Assembly: GCA_964036315.1 (NCBI GenBank)
Contig: OZ038498.1
Coordinates: 6,754,778 to 6,818,777 of the forward strand
Reading direction: 5' to 3'
Origin: Acanthosepion esculentum
Lineage: Eukaryota; Mollusca; Cephalopoda; Sepiida; Sepiidae
DNA: 64,000 nucleotides
The notes under the pieces are model-generated. The model was not told where the DNA came from. It searched no databases and was given only the letters and a program-made list of their open reading frames with translations. Below, piece by piece: positions 10,641 through 22,170 of this stretch. Position 1 is the stretch's first letter, and each line of letters starts with the position of its first letter. The position numbers and the translations under genes are program-made.

Positions 10641-12588
10641 ACATCCAAAACGAACACGACACATAGAAGTGCAACTTATTCTTATGTCTCTTTTGTTGTT
10701 GTTTTTATTGTTCTCATAAAATTGCACTCTTTATGCAGATATCATCTAATACCATATTTTCATTAAAAAAGAAAAAAAAAAGAACATTTAGAAATCAAAA
10801 TTCACTGCAACTAACAACCTATTCACCGAGACAAGGGTGCACCTATTTTTTTTTTTTTTTTTTAACCGACCATCATTTCCCAAATTTGTTTATTAGTCGA
10901 GGATTGGCAACAAGTCACGCAGATTTTTCTCAGTATTCTCATCACATCCACTTAATCAAGTATTTGCAAACTTAATTTATTTTGGGGGTTCAACAATTAC
11001 TTTAAGTGCTTCAGTTATTTGGGGGTTGACCAATGATGGGTGGTGTGGTTTGGGGGTAATTACAATTCTAGCTACCAGTTGTGGGGAGATCTTGAAATTA
11101 CTTTTTTTCTATTTTGCTGTTGGTGATTGGTTCTTTAGCTGGAAATGTTTACATAAACATTGGATCCAAGTTTACAAGCAGAGACCTTTATAACAGGAGC
11201 AAGCTATACTCGATTCTCAGTATACTCTGTGGATTTATGTACTTGTAAAATCTATGATATTCAAGACAATGAATACAGTCCTGAGAGCACTGATACTATC
11301 AGAACTAAATGGACAATTTTTAGTTTCTTATCACTTTTACTTTTCAGATAAATGTGATAAGATTTTTTTTTTTTTCTTCAAATCTGGCACCATTTTTAAT
11401 TCTATTATTAGTTGGCCAAATCTAACGTTCCTTCTTTTTCATATAGAATTCTGTTGTAATTGTTGCTATATTTCTCGCAAGATGTTTTAAACATTGTGTC
11501 GATACTGGTTTTTCCTATATTTTGGGGCAGTTAAAACATTTTGCCATGAAAGAAGGTCAAGTATTTTTTTTTTTTATGTGGAACAATGAATATAAAGAAA
11601 ATAGAAAATTTAAAAAAAAGTTGGCAATTTGTAGATTCAAGTAACGTATTTTTCCTCAGATGTAAATTTTTGTGAACTGATTTTTAAGTCATCTGATTCT
11701 CCCACGTCTGTGATATCCACCTGAGATCAGGTCGTCCTGTATATATGATCTATTATGGAATAAATATACCTCAATCTGAAAATGAATTTTGTGTCCCTGT
11801 TCATTTTTGTTTCAATTATACTTTTTGTCTGTAACAATAAAGAACTTCACAGATGTTATTCTGATTTAACAAAAACTTGGCTTTCTTTGGCATAAAACCA
11901 AATAGAAAGATCATGTTGCACCAAGTTGCCAAATAAAAATAAAAAAAGGCACAACATTGAGAGTCCTGACATTTAGCCAGGCATGATCACTGAGCATAAA
12001 TGCTGCTGGAAACTAGACAAGAATCGCCAAAGAATTCAATTCCTCGTTCCCATTACTGGCATGTTTTTCTTTTTAAATTGACAGAAATTCTTGCTTCCTG
12101 TTTCCAGTCACAAAAGTCAAATCATGAAATCCATAAAAGAAATTCTTCCATTTCCTTTTCATTTCTGCTGGTGCCTTTTTGTCTCCACAATCTCCAGATG
12201 TTTCTTGTGTACAGTTCACCCAAATAATCAACCTGGAAATATATTTTATTTCGAGTCTTCAATCTCTTTCTCCTACCCGGTTTTATTTGTGCATTGGCTT
12301 TGAGCCAAACAGATTTTCAAATAAAATTAATCGGGTTTTTTAGTGTCCAATCATTTTTTTTCTATTTTTTTTTTTTTCAGTTAAACTAGTCTCGACACAT
12401 TTTTTTATGAAATTTGTCTTGGAGCTAAAAAAAAACAAAAAAACTTTGCATCATTAAAATTTTCATAGAATTGTTACAAAGTTCTAAAAAAAAAAAATTA
12501 ATTCAAATCATTTATCTTAGAGTTTGGAATAACATAAAATGAAAAGACAAAGAATAAACAAACAAATAAATAAATATGCTCAAAAAAT
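10641..12588. other. Gene-free stretch rich in homopolymers
   Basis: It contains T-runs near 10846-10863 and 11364-11375 and several A-runs. Small plus frames (10733-10975, 11160-11351, 12000-12303) are short, low in information and resemble nothing. No promoter or exon signal could be defended. Confidence 0.4.
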
Positions 12589-12996
12589 CTGTCTATATTT
12601 CTGAGATGAATACAATATGGGAACCAGTAATAAGCAGTGCCAGAGAAAAGCAATAATAACAAAAATTGCAATATGAGCTCTGGTAAAAAAATGACTGCTG
12701 AAGACATTAGGTTTATAATACCCAGAAATTCATACACAGATGTCCTCAAGGAGACATGGCACAGTGGATAAAGGTGTTGGTTAAATCCAGTGACAGGACC
12801 CAAAGAGTGTGAGTTCAATACCTGGAGAACTTTGAGAGGGAAATTAACAGGAGATATCTGACATCCATTAGACATGGAACTAGAACAGTCTACCCCACTG
12901 AGTGAAATAAAGGGTTCAGTACGACATTCCAACCACCTGAAGAAGGCCGAAGAGTACAACAACCAAAACATGAAGACAATAGTCCGAAAAAACTTA
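12589..12996 (+). repeat. Composite tRNA-derived SINE with foldback tail
   Basis: A tRNA-like core at about 12752-12825 carries an A-box-like 'atggcacagtggataaagg' and a B-box-like 'gagttcaatacc', which are RNA polymerase III promoter elements. It is followed by a body ending in ACCTGAAGAAGGCC. Copies lie at about 37190-37480 (inverted) and 47917-48290; 28029-28320 has only the tail. In this copy the distal GAAAC of the tail stem-loop is mutated. Confidence 0.6.
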
Positions 12997-13743
12997 TTTA
13001 TTGAAAAAACTTATTTATTGATCAAAATGAATCAAAGTTGTCCTAACTTTACATTTATGTTTTACAGTCATAAAATAATCATAACAGCATCCAATTTATT
13101 AAATATCAAGGGACAATAAAATCTCATATTTGGTGTTAAAACGGATAAATTCCATTATTTAGTTCACAGGAGAATAAGAGACTTGCATGCAAAAGTTTAG
13201 AGCCATCTACATAAAATGATTATACACCTTTTATTCTATTAAAAAACTGATTTTAGTTTTTTTAGCAGTATGCTTTTATCTGTAGTGTCTATGTATCTTG
13301 AGGATTCAAAAATAAGTTTTTTTCTAGGTGCCCTGAAATACAAGATACGCCACTTAAAGCTTAGAAAGCGCCATGCAAAACTATTTGGCCAATGAAAGAT
13401 CCGAGAGGATAAAGTCACGATAATTTGCAAATGTCTAAGTAGTAATTGTTCTGTCTTATTAATATGAGGGTAAGGTGCCTTGACAAATTGTGTGTCATAG
13501 AATTTTGAGGGGATAAAAAGAACCCATTCACCGGTCACATGTGGCACCTGTTTATATCTAGGTCAAGATGTCAGTAGTTAGTTGAGGTGTGACCAAAAAT
13601 TTGCATAACATTCTCATATATAAACAGAAGGTCACATGAGCTCTTTTTTTTCTTTTTCTTTCCAACGTACGTGATACACTGTTGAGGTAAGTCGCCACGT
13701 TCTTTGCGATATTGTAATTACCTTGCTTTTTGACATTAAAATC
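12997..13743. other. Gene-free stretch
   Basis: AT-rich, no recognisable repeat. Minus frames of 102 codons (13239-13547) and 87 codons (13558-13821) are uninterrupted, but their sequences match no family I know and contain no motif. Confidence 0.35.
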
Positions 13744-13878
13744 ATGGCTAAAATGTCTGGTGAGACAAAAAGATAAAGGTTGTGACTTTGCAAAGGAAGA
13801 TAACTCGGAAAAGATAGTCATTGAGCTGGGAATTTCCAGACGTCGTGTTCAAACCATCCAAATAATTGAACCATTGTG
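13744..13878 (+). pseudogene. Tc1/mariner-like transposase N-terminal remnant
   Basis: From near an ATG at 13744 a plus frame reads KEDNSEKIVIELGISRRRVQTI, ending at a stop. The segment ELGISRRRVQTI has the shape of the recognition helix in the first helix-turn-helix of Tc1-like transposases, which bind the terminal inverted repeats. No DDE catalytic domain follows in frame and no terminal repeats were found. A frameshift separates the ATG from the helix. Confidence 0.45.
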
Positions 13879-14454
13879 ATGAGAATTGAAGAAACAAGCG
13901 CTGTAACAAAAATTATGCAATCTCCAATAGCTTTGGGATTACTGTTAAAAAGAATGGGAAACATTCTCAATGAGAAAAGTATGGCCCTGGTTTCATCCGA
14001 TGCCACATCGAATTGAGGCAATTACTTGAGCCAAAGGCAGTAACAGTAATTAGTAACTCCAGACTTTGGTGTTTTGTACTTTATCTAATAACGACTTGTT
14101 TTCATCTTTGGGGGGGGAAAAAAAAAAGAAAAGAAAAGACAGATGAAAGAAGAAAAAAAAAAGAGAGGAAAAGTAATTTCTTTTTTTTTTTAATTTCCTT
14201 TTTTTCTTTTAGGTAAAGAGATGAAAGGTGAAATTTTTGCATGACCTTTTGTCAGTATAACTCGGCTTAATGTTGTATGGTACATGATAGAACACCTTAA
14301 TGTAAATGCAGTAACTTCTTCCTGACCCTCAAATATCACAAAATGAACCGAGACAAGAATACTGCTAATCAGTCATGAATTAACAAAGGTGGTCCAAAAG
14401 TTGTTTTTTTTTTTTTTTTTTACAAGTACATTAAGAGAAAGGAAATGCTACAAG
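13879..14454. other. Gene-free stretch with purine and T runs
   Basis: It holds a purine tract (about 14110-14175), T-runs at 14180-14192 and 14402-14421, and nothing recognisable. The short frame at 14013-14216 is a product of the purine tract. Confidence 0.4.
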
Positions 14455-14600
14455 AACTTTTGTGCCAATAATGAGTTTAGCTCATTGCTCTGAATTCAGT
14501 GTGAGAAGGTTCAATCCTTAATCAGTGTTCCAGACATTCAGCCAAGCATTTAAGTTGGCTGAGTGCAACAAATGCCAACAAGATTGCATAGCGTTGACTT
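14455..14600 (+). repeat. Possible tRNA-derived SINE
   Basis: A good B-box (GGTTCAATCC) at 14508-14517 follows an A-box-like 'gtttagctcattgctc' by about 35 bases, the normal tRNA spacing. Only one copy is visible here, and no target-site duplication was found. Confidence 0.4.
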
Positions 14601-15760
14601 TCTAAAAAAGAAAAGGGGAAGCAAAATAGAAAAATATGAAAAGCATCTTCAGTCCTACGTTTAGTGTACCCAGCTTAATAAAGGTTCTGCTGTGGTGTGC
14701 GTGTCATTCTGGATCATGTCAGAATAGATATTGCACTCGATGACACAGCTGGCCATCAAGGGTGACAGGTGCAGAGTCATGTGAACAGACCAGTTGTACC
14801 TGGGTTGCAAGCAGAGCAATGGATTGCATTACAGGAGATACATATAACACCAAACCCCAAGAAGAGTAGGGCAGTCTCTCAGACATAGCAGATGAGAGTG
14901 TAAGGCCCACGTTTGGTGAAGAGCTCTGTCGACCGCACACACTGGCTGATGGGAATTGACTGACAGTAGTTAGATAGAATGTACTATTAAACATGAGAAA
15001 TTAAGACCATGTTCTAATTACCTCTTCTGTCTTAGTAGCTTTATTGCCTTGCTTGGGGTGAAATTATTAAAAACAAAAAAAACAAATTAGGCCATATTCA
15101 TAGGGTCAGTGAAAGAACCATGAGTATAATTGTTGCAATAGTTTTTCTTTTCAATTCAATATAAAACAAGTTCCATTCACAATTCCCTACTTTTAACTTT
15201 TAGCCATGTTATTTGAACATTAGCTTCGCCTGCCCCCAGGATCATTCCCAGAGTATGAAAACTGATATACAAACCAGTGTAAAAGGACCTCTCTCTCCAA
15301 GCAATTCATAAAAATCCAAGTCAGAAACGCAATATGGCAGGTTGTACACCTACTGACCTTTGTTTCATATTTGCATTCTCATGCAGCCAATAAGAGAATA
15401 TAGTTTTCTCATTGCTCATATGATAACCGCCCCTCCCTTCTGTTCATTTCCTAGTTTTTCTATGTCCCTTTCGAAATACTAGAGTTAACTCTCCACCCGA
15501 CACATTAGCACCAGCTTCATTTCAGTTGTTCTAATTTACTTTCGGCAGAGGCTATTATCAAAGGTTTCAATGGTCAGTCGAAGCTGATTGAATTCATGTT
15601 GCAAGTCCTTCGCATCAAATGACAATTAAGAAAATGCTGATGATTTATCAGATAAATTTGTGTTACATTTCCATCATTCTTTTGATTGTTCAAGTCCAGA
15701 ATATTACATTGCTTGTATGGATGTCGGATCAATGCTCAAACATAACACACACATTTTATT
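14601..15760. other. Gene-free stretch
   Basis: Slightly more GC-rich around 14690-14990, where a 91-codon minus frame exists, but neither strand resembles a known protein. Nothing else is recognised. Confidence 0.35.
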
Positions 15761-15764
15761 ATAT

Positions 15765-15796
15765 ACGTGTGTGTGTGTGTGTGTGTGTGTGTGTAC
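15765..15796. repeat. (GT)n microsatellite
   Basis: A run of GT dinucleotides preceded by a short TA/CG stretch. It produces three overlapping spurious frames. Confidence 0.95.
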
Positions 15797-15920
15797 AAAA
15801 ATCGATACTGCATGGAGACTGGCATTTTTATGCTTCCAGTAATCATGAGATCTAATATAAATGGTCTATTTAAGAGTGCTAAATATCAGAAACTGCATTT
15901 TTTTCAACCCAAAGTCCCCA

Positions 15921-15953
<33 letters not shown>

Positions 15954-15993
15954 GGGATAAAGTGTTCAATATCAGAGATAGAACATATAGGCT

Positions 15994-16018
15994 GTTTCAT
16001 GCTAGACGCAATCGTCAG
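15994..16018 (-). ncRNA. Second hammerhead-like core, opposite arm
   Basis: On the minus strand this reads CTGACGA, a TGC/GCA stem, then GAAAC, so the core bases are canonical. Downstream the stem III partner has decayed (TAT for TGT) and stem I cannot be drawn, so this arm would not fold completely. Confidence 0.4.
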
Positions 16019-16063
16019 GAGGCCTGACAATTGCGCATCTAGCATGAAACAGACTGTCGCCTC
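16019..16063 (+). ncRNA. Hammerhead ribozyme-like motif, type I topology
   Basis: Stem I is GAGGC (16019-16023) paired to GCCTC (16059-16063), five perfect pairs. The core CTGACAA (16024-16030) is followed by stem II TGC/GCA (16032-16034, 16042-16044), GAAAC (16046-16050), and stem III ACA/TGT (16049-16051, 16055-16057). The cleavage-site base would be C16058, preceded by U, as the rule UH requires. The one departure is A at core position 8 (CTGACAA, not CTGACGA); the opposite arm keeps CTGACGA. Family knowledge: type I hammerheads with very short stem III are known in Penelope-like elements. Activity of this copy is doubtful. Confidence 0.55.
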
Positions 16064-16089
16064 TAAGTGTTGACTTCAATGTTCACTTT

Positions 16090-16095
<6 letters not shown>

Positions 16096-16169
<74 letters not shown>

Positions 16170-16179
16170 AGGGAGGGAG
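16096..16179. repeat. (TA)n(GA)n(GGGA)n compound microsatellite
   Basis: About 20 TA, about 14 GA, then GGGA units. It separates the palindromic repeat from the unit shared with 1724-1817. Confidence 0.95.
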
Positions 16180-16290
16180 AGATATTAGTAAAGGTAATAA
16201 ATCCATTGGTATATAATCCAGGTGGATCCTCGTAATATAAAATATTAAAACTGATCCACAAAAAAAAAGCTCTAGTATTTATTATTACAG
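16180..16290. repeat. Second copy of the 1724-1817 unit
   Basis: Shares 'ggtaataa', 'atccattggtatataatcca' and 'tattaaaactgatccacaaa' with 1724-1817, again directly beside (TA)n. Confidence 0.6.
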
Positions 16291-16609
16291 AGCAAATGTA
16301 GTACTCAATACCATCCAAAATGACCTTATATTGGGGACAGATCTTATTTCGATCAACATAAACTTTGTCAGTCTTATTCAACCCCAGTATATAGACAGAG
16401 TTTGTGTCGGAATTAGAAATTTAGTTATGACAGCTGTCGAAAAATTAATACAGAATTTCTCCATTTCAATGTTTCAGTCAGACAAAAGAAATGAGAGAGT
16501 GGTCAGAGGAGGGTGGAAAGTTTTAGCCTTCAAGGGAAGAGGTTTTATAAAATTAAAACCGGATATTAACCGTATTACATTAAATTGGGGTTATATGAAA
16601 GAATGAAGT

Positions 16610-17745
16610 GTTAATTTGAAACTAAGAGAGGAACAAAATCAGGTTGCTGATTTAGTATGTTTTTATATTTTAGATACACTTAGTAGAATTGTAGATCCCA
16701 AACAAATAGGCCTATATAGAGATGATGGACTCATTTTCATCCCCAATAGTAATGGTCCACTAAAAGTGAAGATATGAAAGAAAATCTTTAGGGCCTTTAA
16801 ATTACTCGGGTTTAGGATTGAGATTTCTTCTAATTTCTTCTTAAAATAGTTGATTATCTAGGCATCACCCTTAACCACAATAATAAAACATTTAAACCAT
16901 ACCATAAAGACAATGAAACCACCATCTATATTAATGTTAACTCTAACTATGCCAATACCATTGTGAGACAGATACCCACCATTGTCAGCACTAGGATTAG
17001 TCGATTATCATCCAACATAAACATCTTTAATAAAAATAAATAATTGTATGAAAATGCTCTTCATAAAAGTGGTTTTAAAAATAAGTTATCATATCTAAAG
17101 TAAAAATGTAGACACAGAAATAGAAAAAGAAAAATTATAGCCCTCCCCCCCCATTCTGCAAGCTATCAAATATTAATACTGGGCAGTATTTTCTAAAGTT
17201 AATAAACATTTTCATAAAAACAACCCTCTAAGTAAGATCTTCAATAGAAAAAGGATTAAAATTAGCTACTCTTGTACCAATAAAATGTACAAAATTATCA
17301 ACTCACATAATAACTATATTTTAAGTAATTTCTATGCGATAAACAAACCTGGTATTGAACCCTCTCGTAATTATAAATATAAAGTTGTCCAGGTGAGGGC
17401 AAATGCAGATGTACTAGAGTTATATACCAAGCAACCATTTCCCCTCAAAGAAAATATGAAAAATTATGTTTACATTGGAATTTCCGTGGGGAAATGGAAA
17501 CAGATTTTATACCAATAGACGCTCTTTTACCAACCCTAAATTAAAACACCAAACAGCTCTTTCAGAAAAAATTTTGAAATTGAAGGAGAAAGGTTTGAAC
17601 CCACACAATAGATTGGAAGATTATAAGTTGCACACAAACTTCTGAATTAGAATAATAAAATACAATAATCAAAGCGAACTACTGAATCAGAGAAATGAAT
17701 TAGTTTTAAAATGTCAACATAAAAACAAATTAAAATTTCTATAAT
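16610..17745 (+). pseudogene. Penelope-like reverse transcriptase plus C-terminal region
   Basis: Broken plus frames read, in order: VADLVCFYILDTLS, the catalytic box GLYRDDGLIFIPNSNGP (about 16708-16758), LFRIEI/VDYLGITLN-like words, RISRLSSNINIF, and a distal segment with DWKIISCTQT and LNQRNELVLKCQHKNK. This order matches PLE polyproteins: reverse transcriptase palm, thumb, then the endonuclease-containing end. The catalytic aspartates (RDD) are intact, but there are many stops and frameshifts. The upstream frame at 16331-16606 may belong to it, but I could not align it. Confidence 0.65.
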
Positions 17746-18256
17746 ATAGCAGCTAATAAATAAAATCTATATTTCTCTAACTCTTCAAATGTCAAATGTA
17801 TAACTAATTCTAATTTTTATATTTCCATTTTTACACCATATAAATTATATCTGATAATTAATCTCCTGTTTAAAGAACTTCTTTCCTTTTATCCCTTACA
17901 CCTTCTCTATATTTTGATATATTTTAAGTTTTTTTTTAATAAAACTTGTCTTTGATTTAACTTATCTTTAAAGTAATTTTTTTTCCTAATGTATAATTTA
18001 TTTTATTCTATATTTTTATGTTGAAATATTTTTAATTTAACCAATATTTTTAATTATAACTATTTTAAAATATAATAGTACTTAATTTTAATCTCACTTA
18101 TCAAAATAAAACTTATTTTAAAATTATTAAATATATCTTATTTTTAAATATAACTTATCTTTGGGAGAATATTCTTAAGTAGGAACTTGTATTTTTAAAT
18201 ATACCAGATCTATATAATTAAAAAAAACTATTACATCCCACGCTGCGTATCCAAAT
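17746..18256. other. Very AT-rich stretch
   Basis: Extremely AT-rich DNA following the PLE 3' end, with no feature recognised. Confidence 0.5.
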
Positions 18257-18412
18257 GTTCTATGAAAATTTCTCGGACATTCAGGCCGGTAAATGTTATT
18301 AATACTGTTTATTATAAACAGAGCATTTACTTAAATATTTGTATCTATAAAAAAATGTATAAACATAAAAATGTCTTAAAATAATTGTCGGACTTTGTCC
18401 ATTTCATAATGT
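18257..18412 (+). repeat. SINE tail without tRNA head
   Basis: Contains 'ctcggacattcaggccggta' and 'cagagcatttacttaaatat'. It is nearly identical to 18616-18773, the tail of the SINE just downstream. The tRNA-like head is missing here. Confidence 0.7.
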
Positions 18413-18524
18413 GTGACGTCATTTGTTTACATTTGGATACGCCATGAGCAGATATGAATGTACGTGAGAGAATCATGGAAGATTGTAGTTTAAAGACAGT
18501 AAAATCGACTTTGCTAATCGAACG

Positions 18525-18775
18525 CTCCTCTGTGGCCCAATCGGTTAAAGGCACATCAGGCTATATGACGTTTTCGTATAGGATACAGGTTCGATTCCTG
18601 TCGGAGGACGAATATTTTCTATGAAATTTTCTCGGACATTCAGGCCGGTAAATGTTGTTTAATACTGTTTATTATAAACAGAGCATTTACTTAAATATTT
18701 GTATCTATAAAAAGAATGTATAAACATAAAAATGTCTTAAAATAATTGTCGGACTTTGTCCATTTCATAATGTCG
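18525..18775 (+). repeat. tRNA-derived SINE, Arg-like head
   Basis: A-box-like 'tgtggcccaatcggttaaag' and B-box GGTTCGATTCC lie at tRNA spacing, and 'tcctc'/'gagga' form an acceptor-like stem. The head is closest to animal tRNA-Arg by eye. The tail is the 'caggccggtaaatg' sequence shared with 18257, 30345, 55620 and 59780. Arg-related SINEs (OR1, OR2) are described from octopus; assignment to either is inference. Confidence 0.7.
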
Positions 18776-18819
18776 GGAGTGCCTTTTATAATTCTGACAA
18801 ATTTTGTAATCACTTGAAA

Positions 18820-18940
18820 CGTTATTTTTAGTGGATACCCATATCTGAGGTTCGAATCCTGCCAGAGAGCGAACGTAAAGTTTTCTTTAATCGGATAGAC
18901 GAAAATAAACTATATTGTTTAATAAATAAACGAGCACCTA
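18820..18940 (+). repeat. Decayed SINE copy
   Basis: A clean B-box (GGTTCGAATCC, about 18850-18860) is followed by 'tgccagagagcg' and an eroded tail. The A-box half is missing or unrecognisable. Confidence 0.5.
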
Positions 18941-20439
18941 CTCCATCAAATACGAGTATATCGGGCGGCATTTAAGCTAGCTCCTGCGAAGGGATCTTGA
19001 TTGGGATTTAGGTAAGGAGGTTGAGATACGATAGATAACAATAAACTACAAAAGAACTCAAGATCGCAGCATTTAAGTATTGCATTAATATTTAAGCTTC
19101 AATGATAATTCTTCTGCTGTCACATAATTTAAAGACAATTTGATGTACGTAGGTCCTTACTTTCCATACAAGCAATTTATTTTTTTTATTTCATGAGTGA
19201 CTTTCGCGGGATTGCACAATTAATTTCAATTATTCCGGAATTTATTTCCAAGTGATAACAATTGCCATCGCACAAAAACGTTCGTCGCAAAAAAAAAAAA
19301 AAAAAAAAAAAAAAAATTCCTCCAAAACAATTCCTTAAATGAAAATTTGGTAATCCAGAATTTCAGGATCGCTGGTCCGGATCCGGCTCGGAATGTTTTA
19401 AATTTGCTCACGGTGTCGGCCTGATTCCAAAATGGTACGTTATGCTACACTGACAACGGCATTTATTATATAGATAAGATAGATATTTGGACGGCAATCC
19501 CTCTTTAGTGTTTGCTAAAACAATGTGCACTTGTTAATGAAAATTAATGTCTGTGCTATACAAACATGAATTATATTAGGCAAGGTGTAAGCTCTGAAGT
19601 GCCTCAAATTTAAATCTGATATGCTTATTTTGTGTTCTTGTTCTCAGAAAAGGAAACTCCTTCAATACTTCGATCGAGACACATTGAAAAGAAAATCTGT
19701 TTCAGTTGTTTTACTAAGAGCTTGCAAAAGATCTTTGCAGCAGCATGAAGACCTTAAACCAAAACGTGAAATCGAACCGAAAAATATAATCCTATCATGA
19801 AAGTCTGTGGATGTTAATTATTTTTTCACAGGGAAAGAGCTTAGACGGAACAAACTAGAGTTGAATCAGTTGGGCAATGATGTCGTTGGAGGGAGGAGAC
19901 CATTTATAGTGAAACACGTTTTTACAGTGAGATGTGTTTTGTACATTAGTGTGATGGGCTTAGATGATTATTCGGAAATGGCGTGCATTAGAATGGCGGC
20001 CTGAATAAAAAAAAAAAAGTCATTGGGAAATTGCGATCAAAACACTTGGATCAGAATAGGATGGTGGAAGATGAGCGGAATTTGAAAAGGTTGAAAAGAA
20101 GATGAGGATCACAGGTGAGGAAGAGACAGGCGAGAGTGCGATGAATGAAAGCAGGGCGGAGAAAAAAGGGGGGGGGGGTATTAAAATGAATAAAAGTTGG
20201 TTGAGAGAAAGAGTAAGAAAACTAGCGAATTGAGAAAATGAACAGCAAAGGTAGAATGAGAAATCTAAGAGCGCTGATAGAAAGGATTGAATGGTAATAA
20301 TAACCGTTTCCCTATAAGGAAACATTTGACATTCATTGTTCAAGCAGCCGGTACTGTTTTCGGTTGAAATTTATAAACTCATTCTCTTAAAACATTTTTT
20401 TTTTCGTTATAAAAAGATCTCTCAAGTCCAGTAGGTATT
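18941..20439. other. Gene-free stretch with a long A-run
   Basis: It holds an A-run of about 28 at 19289-19316 and a G-run at 20170-20179. Frames at 19807-20004 and 20020-20343 resemble nothing. No promoter or exon signal could be defended. Confidence 0.4.
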
Positions 20440-21190
20440 ATCGCTTTTTCCAGTATTGATGGGGGTTGCCTTCCTAACCTTTCGTCTGAAGTAGTTTGGA
20501 ATGTCAACATCTCGATTATTGCTCCCTCCAGTATTGATTTGAGTTTCCTTCCTAACCTTTTGTTTGAAGTGATGTCAATATCTTAACTATGTCGTCATTT
20601 CCTCTTCGAGTTACATGTCCAATCCATTTTAGTTGTTGCTAGTCCTCAGGTGATGTGGTTTCTGTCATTTGTTTTAGATCAATTCACCCTAGGCAAGATG
20701 ATAAGGCAACTAAGACGCAAAGGGCTACTGGAAGTGAAAGAGAATAGAAAGACTAAGCGAAAGCGGAAACCCAATAATAATAGAAATTTAAGAAATTCGG
20801 CGGAGACCTTAAAAGTAGAGAATATATAGAATTTAAAAAGAAACCGGAAACCCAATCCGAAACGTGAAACAAGAGGTAAGCCTCTAATCCTGTTCAAAAG
20901 ACCGGAGAGGAGTGTGAACCGGACAATAGATGAACCTTTGTTTGTGAATCTGTAGCACCAGTCTACAATGTTCAAAGCAGGATAATATTTGCCAAGATCC
21001 CTGGCTTTACTCGCTCAAAGCCGTTTTTTTTTACCTTTGATCTTAGGAAGCAGCTGTAAACAGCTGACAGTTTAGATATCTCTCAACGGTTTTGGCACCA
21101 TACATGACATCCATATGAAAGTCTCATTCTGACAAGGCTATTTAAGAACATGGCTGAAGTTTTCAGGTTGACCTTCTGGTTTTGTAGCAA
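20440..21190 (-). pseudogene. Non-LTR reverse transcriptase C-terminal remnant
   Basis: On the minus strand, words characteristic of the region after the reverse transcriptase domain appear in order: SLVRMRLSYGCHVWC, LSAVYSCFLRSKV, and after a gap KWIGHVTRRGNDDIVK. The fragment is heavily mutated, with a low-complexity Phe/Arg-rich stretch between. It differs in sequence from the plus-strand element at 21541. Confidence 0.5.
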
Positions 21191-21540
21191 TTTCCGATGT
21201 TGGGCGTAAGAATGCAGCAAAGGAAAAATAAGCATGGAAATATCAAAAGTTAGAAAGATGAGAGAAATCTGAAATAAGAAGTAGAGATAATGGCGTACTC
21301 GTCGGCGAAGAATTTTGGGGAAAAAATACCTAAAGATACGGAAACTGAAATAACAAGGAAAATGAGAGAAAAGCTGAAGTCATTTTCTACAGCTCTTCAC
21401 AGTCTTCTGCTGCCGAGTTGCTAATTCCCCTATCTTTGTGGTGAGGGGCGAGAGTTCTAATAAAACCAGGCTTTCATTTAAACTATTGATTTTTAAGCAA
21501 ACAAGCCTCCGCACGGCATAATCTTGACCGGATTTGACAT

Positions 21541-22170
21541 TTGACCATGGTAAGCCAAAACAGCCCAACATTCAAATTACAGACTGGAGATACCGAAATG
21601 AAACTAGTGCAACAATTTAGATATCTGGGAAGCGTGTTAATAGATGATGGAAACTGCAACAAGGAAATCCAAAAGCGCATTCGGATAGCGAAAGATGCCT
21701 TTCAGAAGCTGAGCAAAGTATTAAGAAACAAAAAATACTGAACTGTTATGTATTATCAGTTTCCCTACATAGCAGCGAATGCTGGACAATCATCTCACAG
21801 ACGTAGAGGAGAGCAACAATAATGTGGTTTTACAGAAGGATGTTGAGAATAACATGGACCTAATATTTGGGCAAAGACGAAGTTCTAGAGACAATGCCAA
21901 TAAAAAGGACACTTATTCTTAACACCAGGAAGAGACCGTTGAAATTTCTCGGGCACATAATGAGGAAAGAGGGCTTGGAAAATTTGATACGCAAAGGACA
22001 GATTGAAGGCAAGAGGGTTAGAGTTAAACAGTGTATAGCCGACCTGGTGAGCTAGAGAGGATGAACAGTGGAGCAGGATTTGGTAGAGATGACAAAGTTA
22101 TTAAGAGCTACAATGGACAGAAAATAGTGGAGAGCCATGATCGCCAACATAGACAAAGACGCCGAAAAAA
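21541..22170 (+). pseudogene. Non-LTR retrotransposon reverse transcriptase, 3' part
   Basis: The plus frame contains FRYLGSVLIDDG, IRIAKDAFQKLSKVLRNKK, SSECWTI, WFYRRMLRITWT, LKFLGHIMRKEGLENL and LLRATMDRK. This is the connection and terminal region of a non-LTR reverse transcriptase common in aquatic invertebrates (RTE/CR1-like grade; exact clade uncertain). Two to three stops and frameshifts interrupt it, and the catalytic domain lies upstream and is missing. Copies of the same tail are at 8686 and 10536. Confidence 0.7.

Larger units (their letters stand above)
15928..16095. repeat. (TA)n-edged palindromic repeat carrying hammerhead-like motifs
   Basis: (TA)n at 15928-15954 is followed by an inverted repeat. 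The left arm runs 'gctgtttcatgctagacgca' (15991 on) and the right arm mirrors it up to 16052. The unit then ends in (TA)n at 16096. Related single-arm copies sit at 6914-7035 and 33943-34080, each also beside (TA)n. Both arms contain CTGAC[G/A]A-stem-GAAAC. Confidence 0.75.

Noticed and set aside
13239..13547. 102-codon minus frame
   Set aside because: No similarity to any family I can name, and no splice or promoter evidence.
18525..18615. Functional tRNA-Arg gene
   Set aside because: The anticodon region cannot be folded into a proper arm, and the same tail is attached in other copies, so it is a SINE head.
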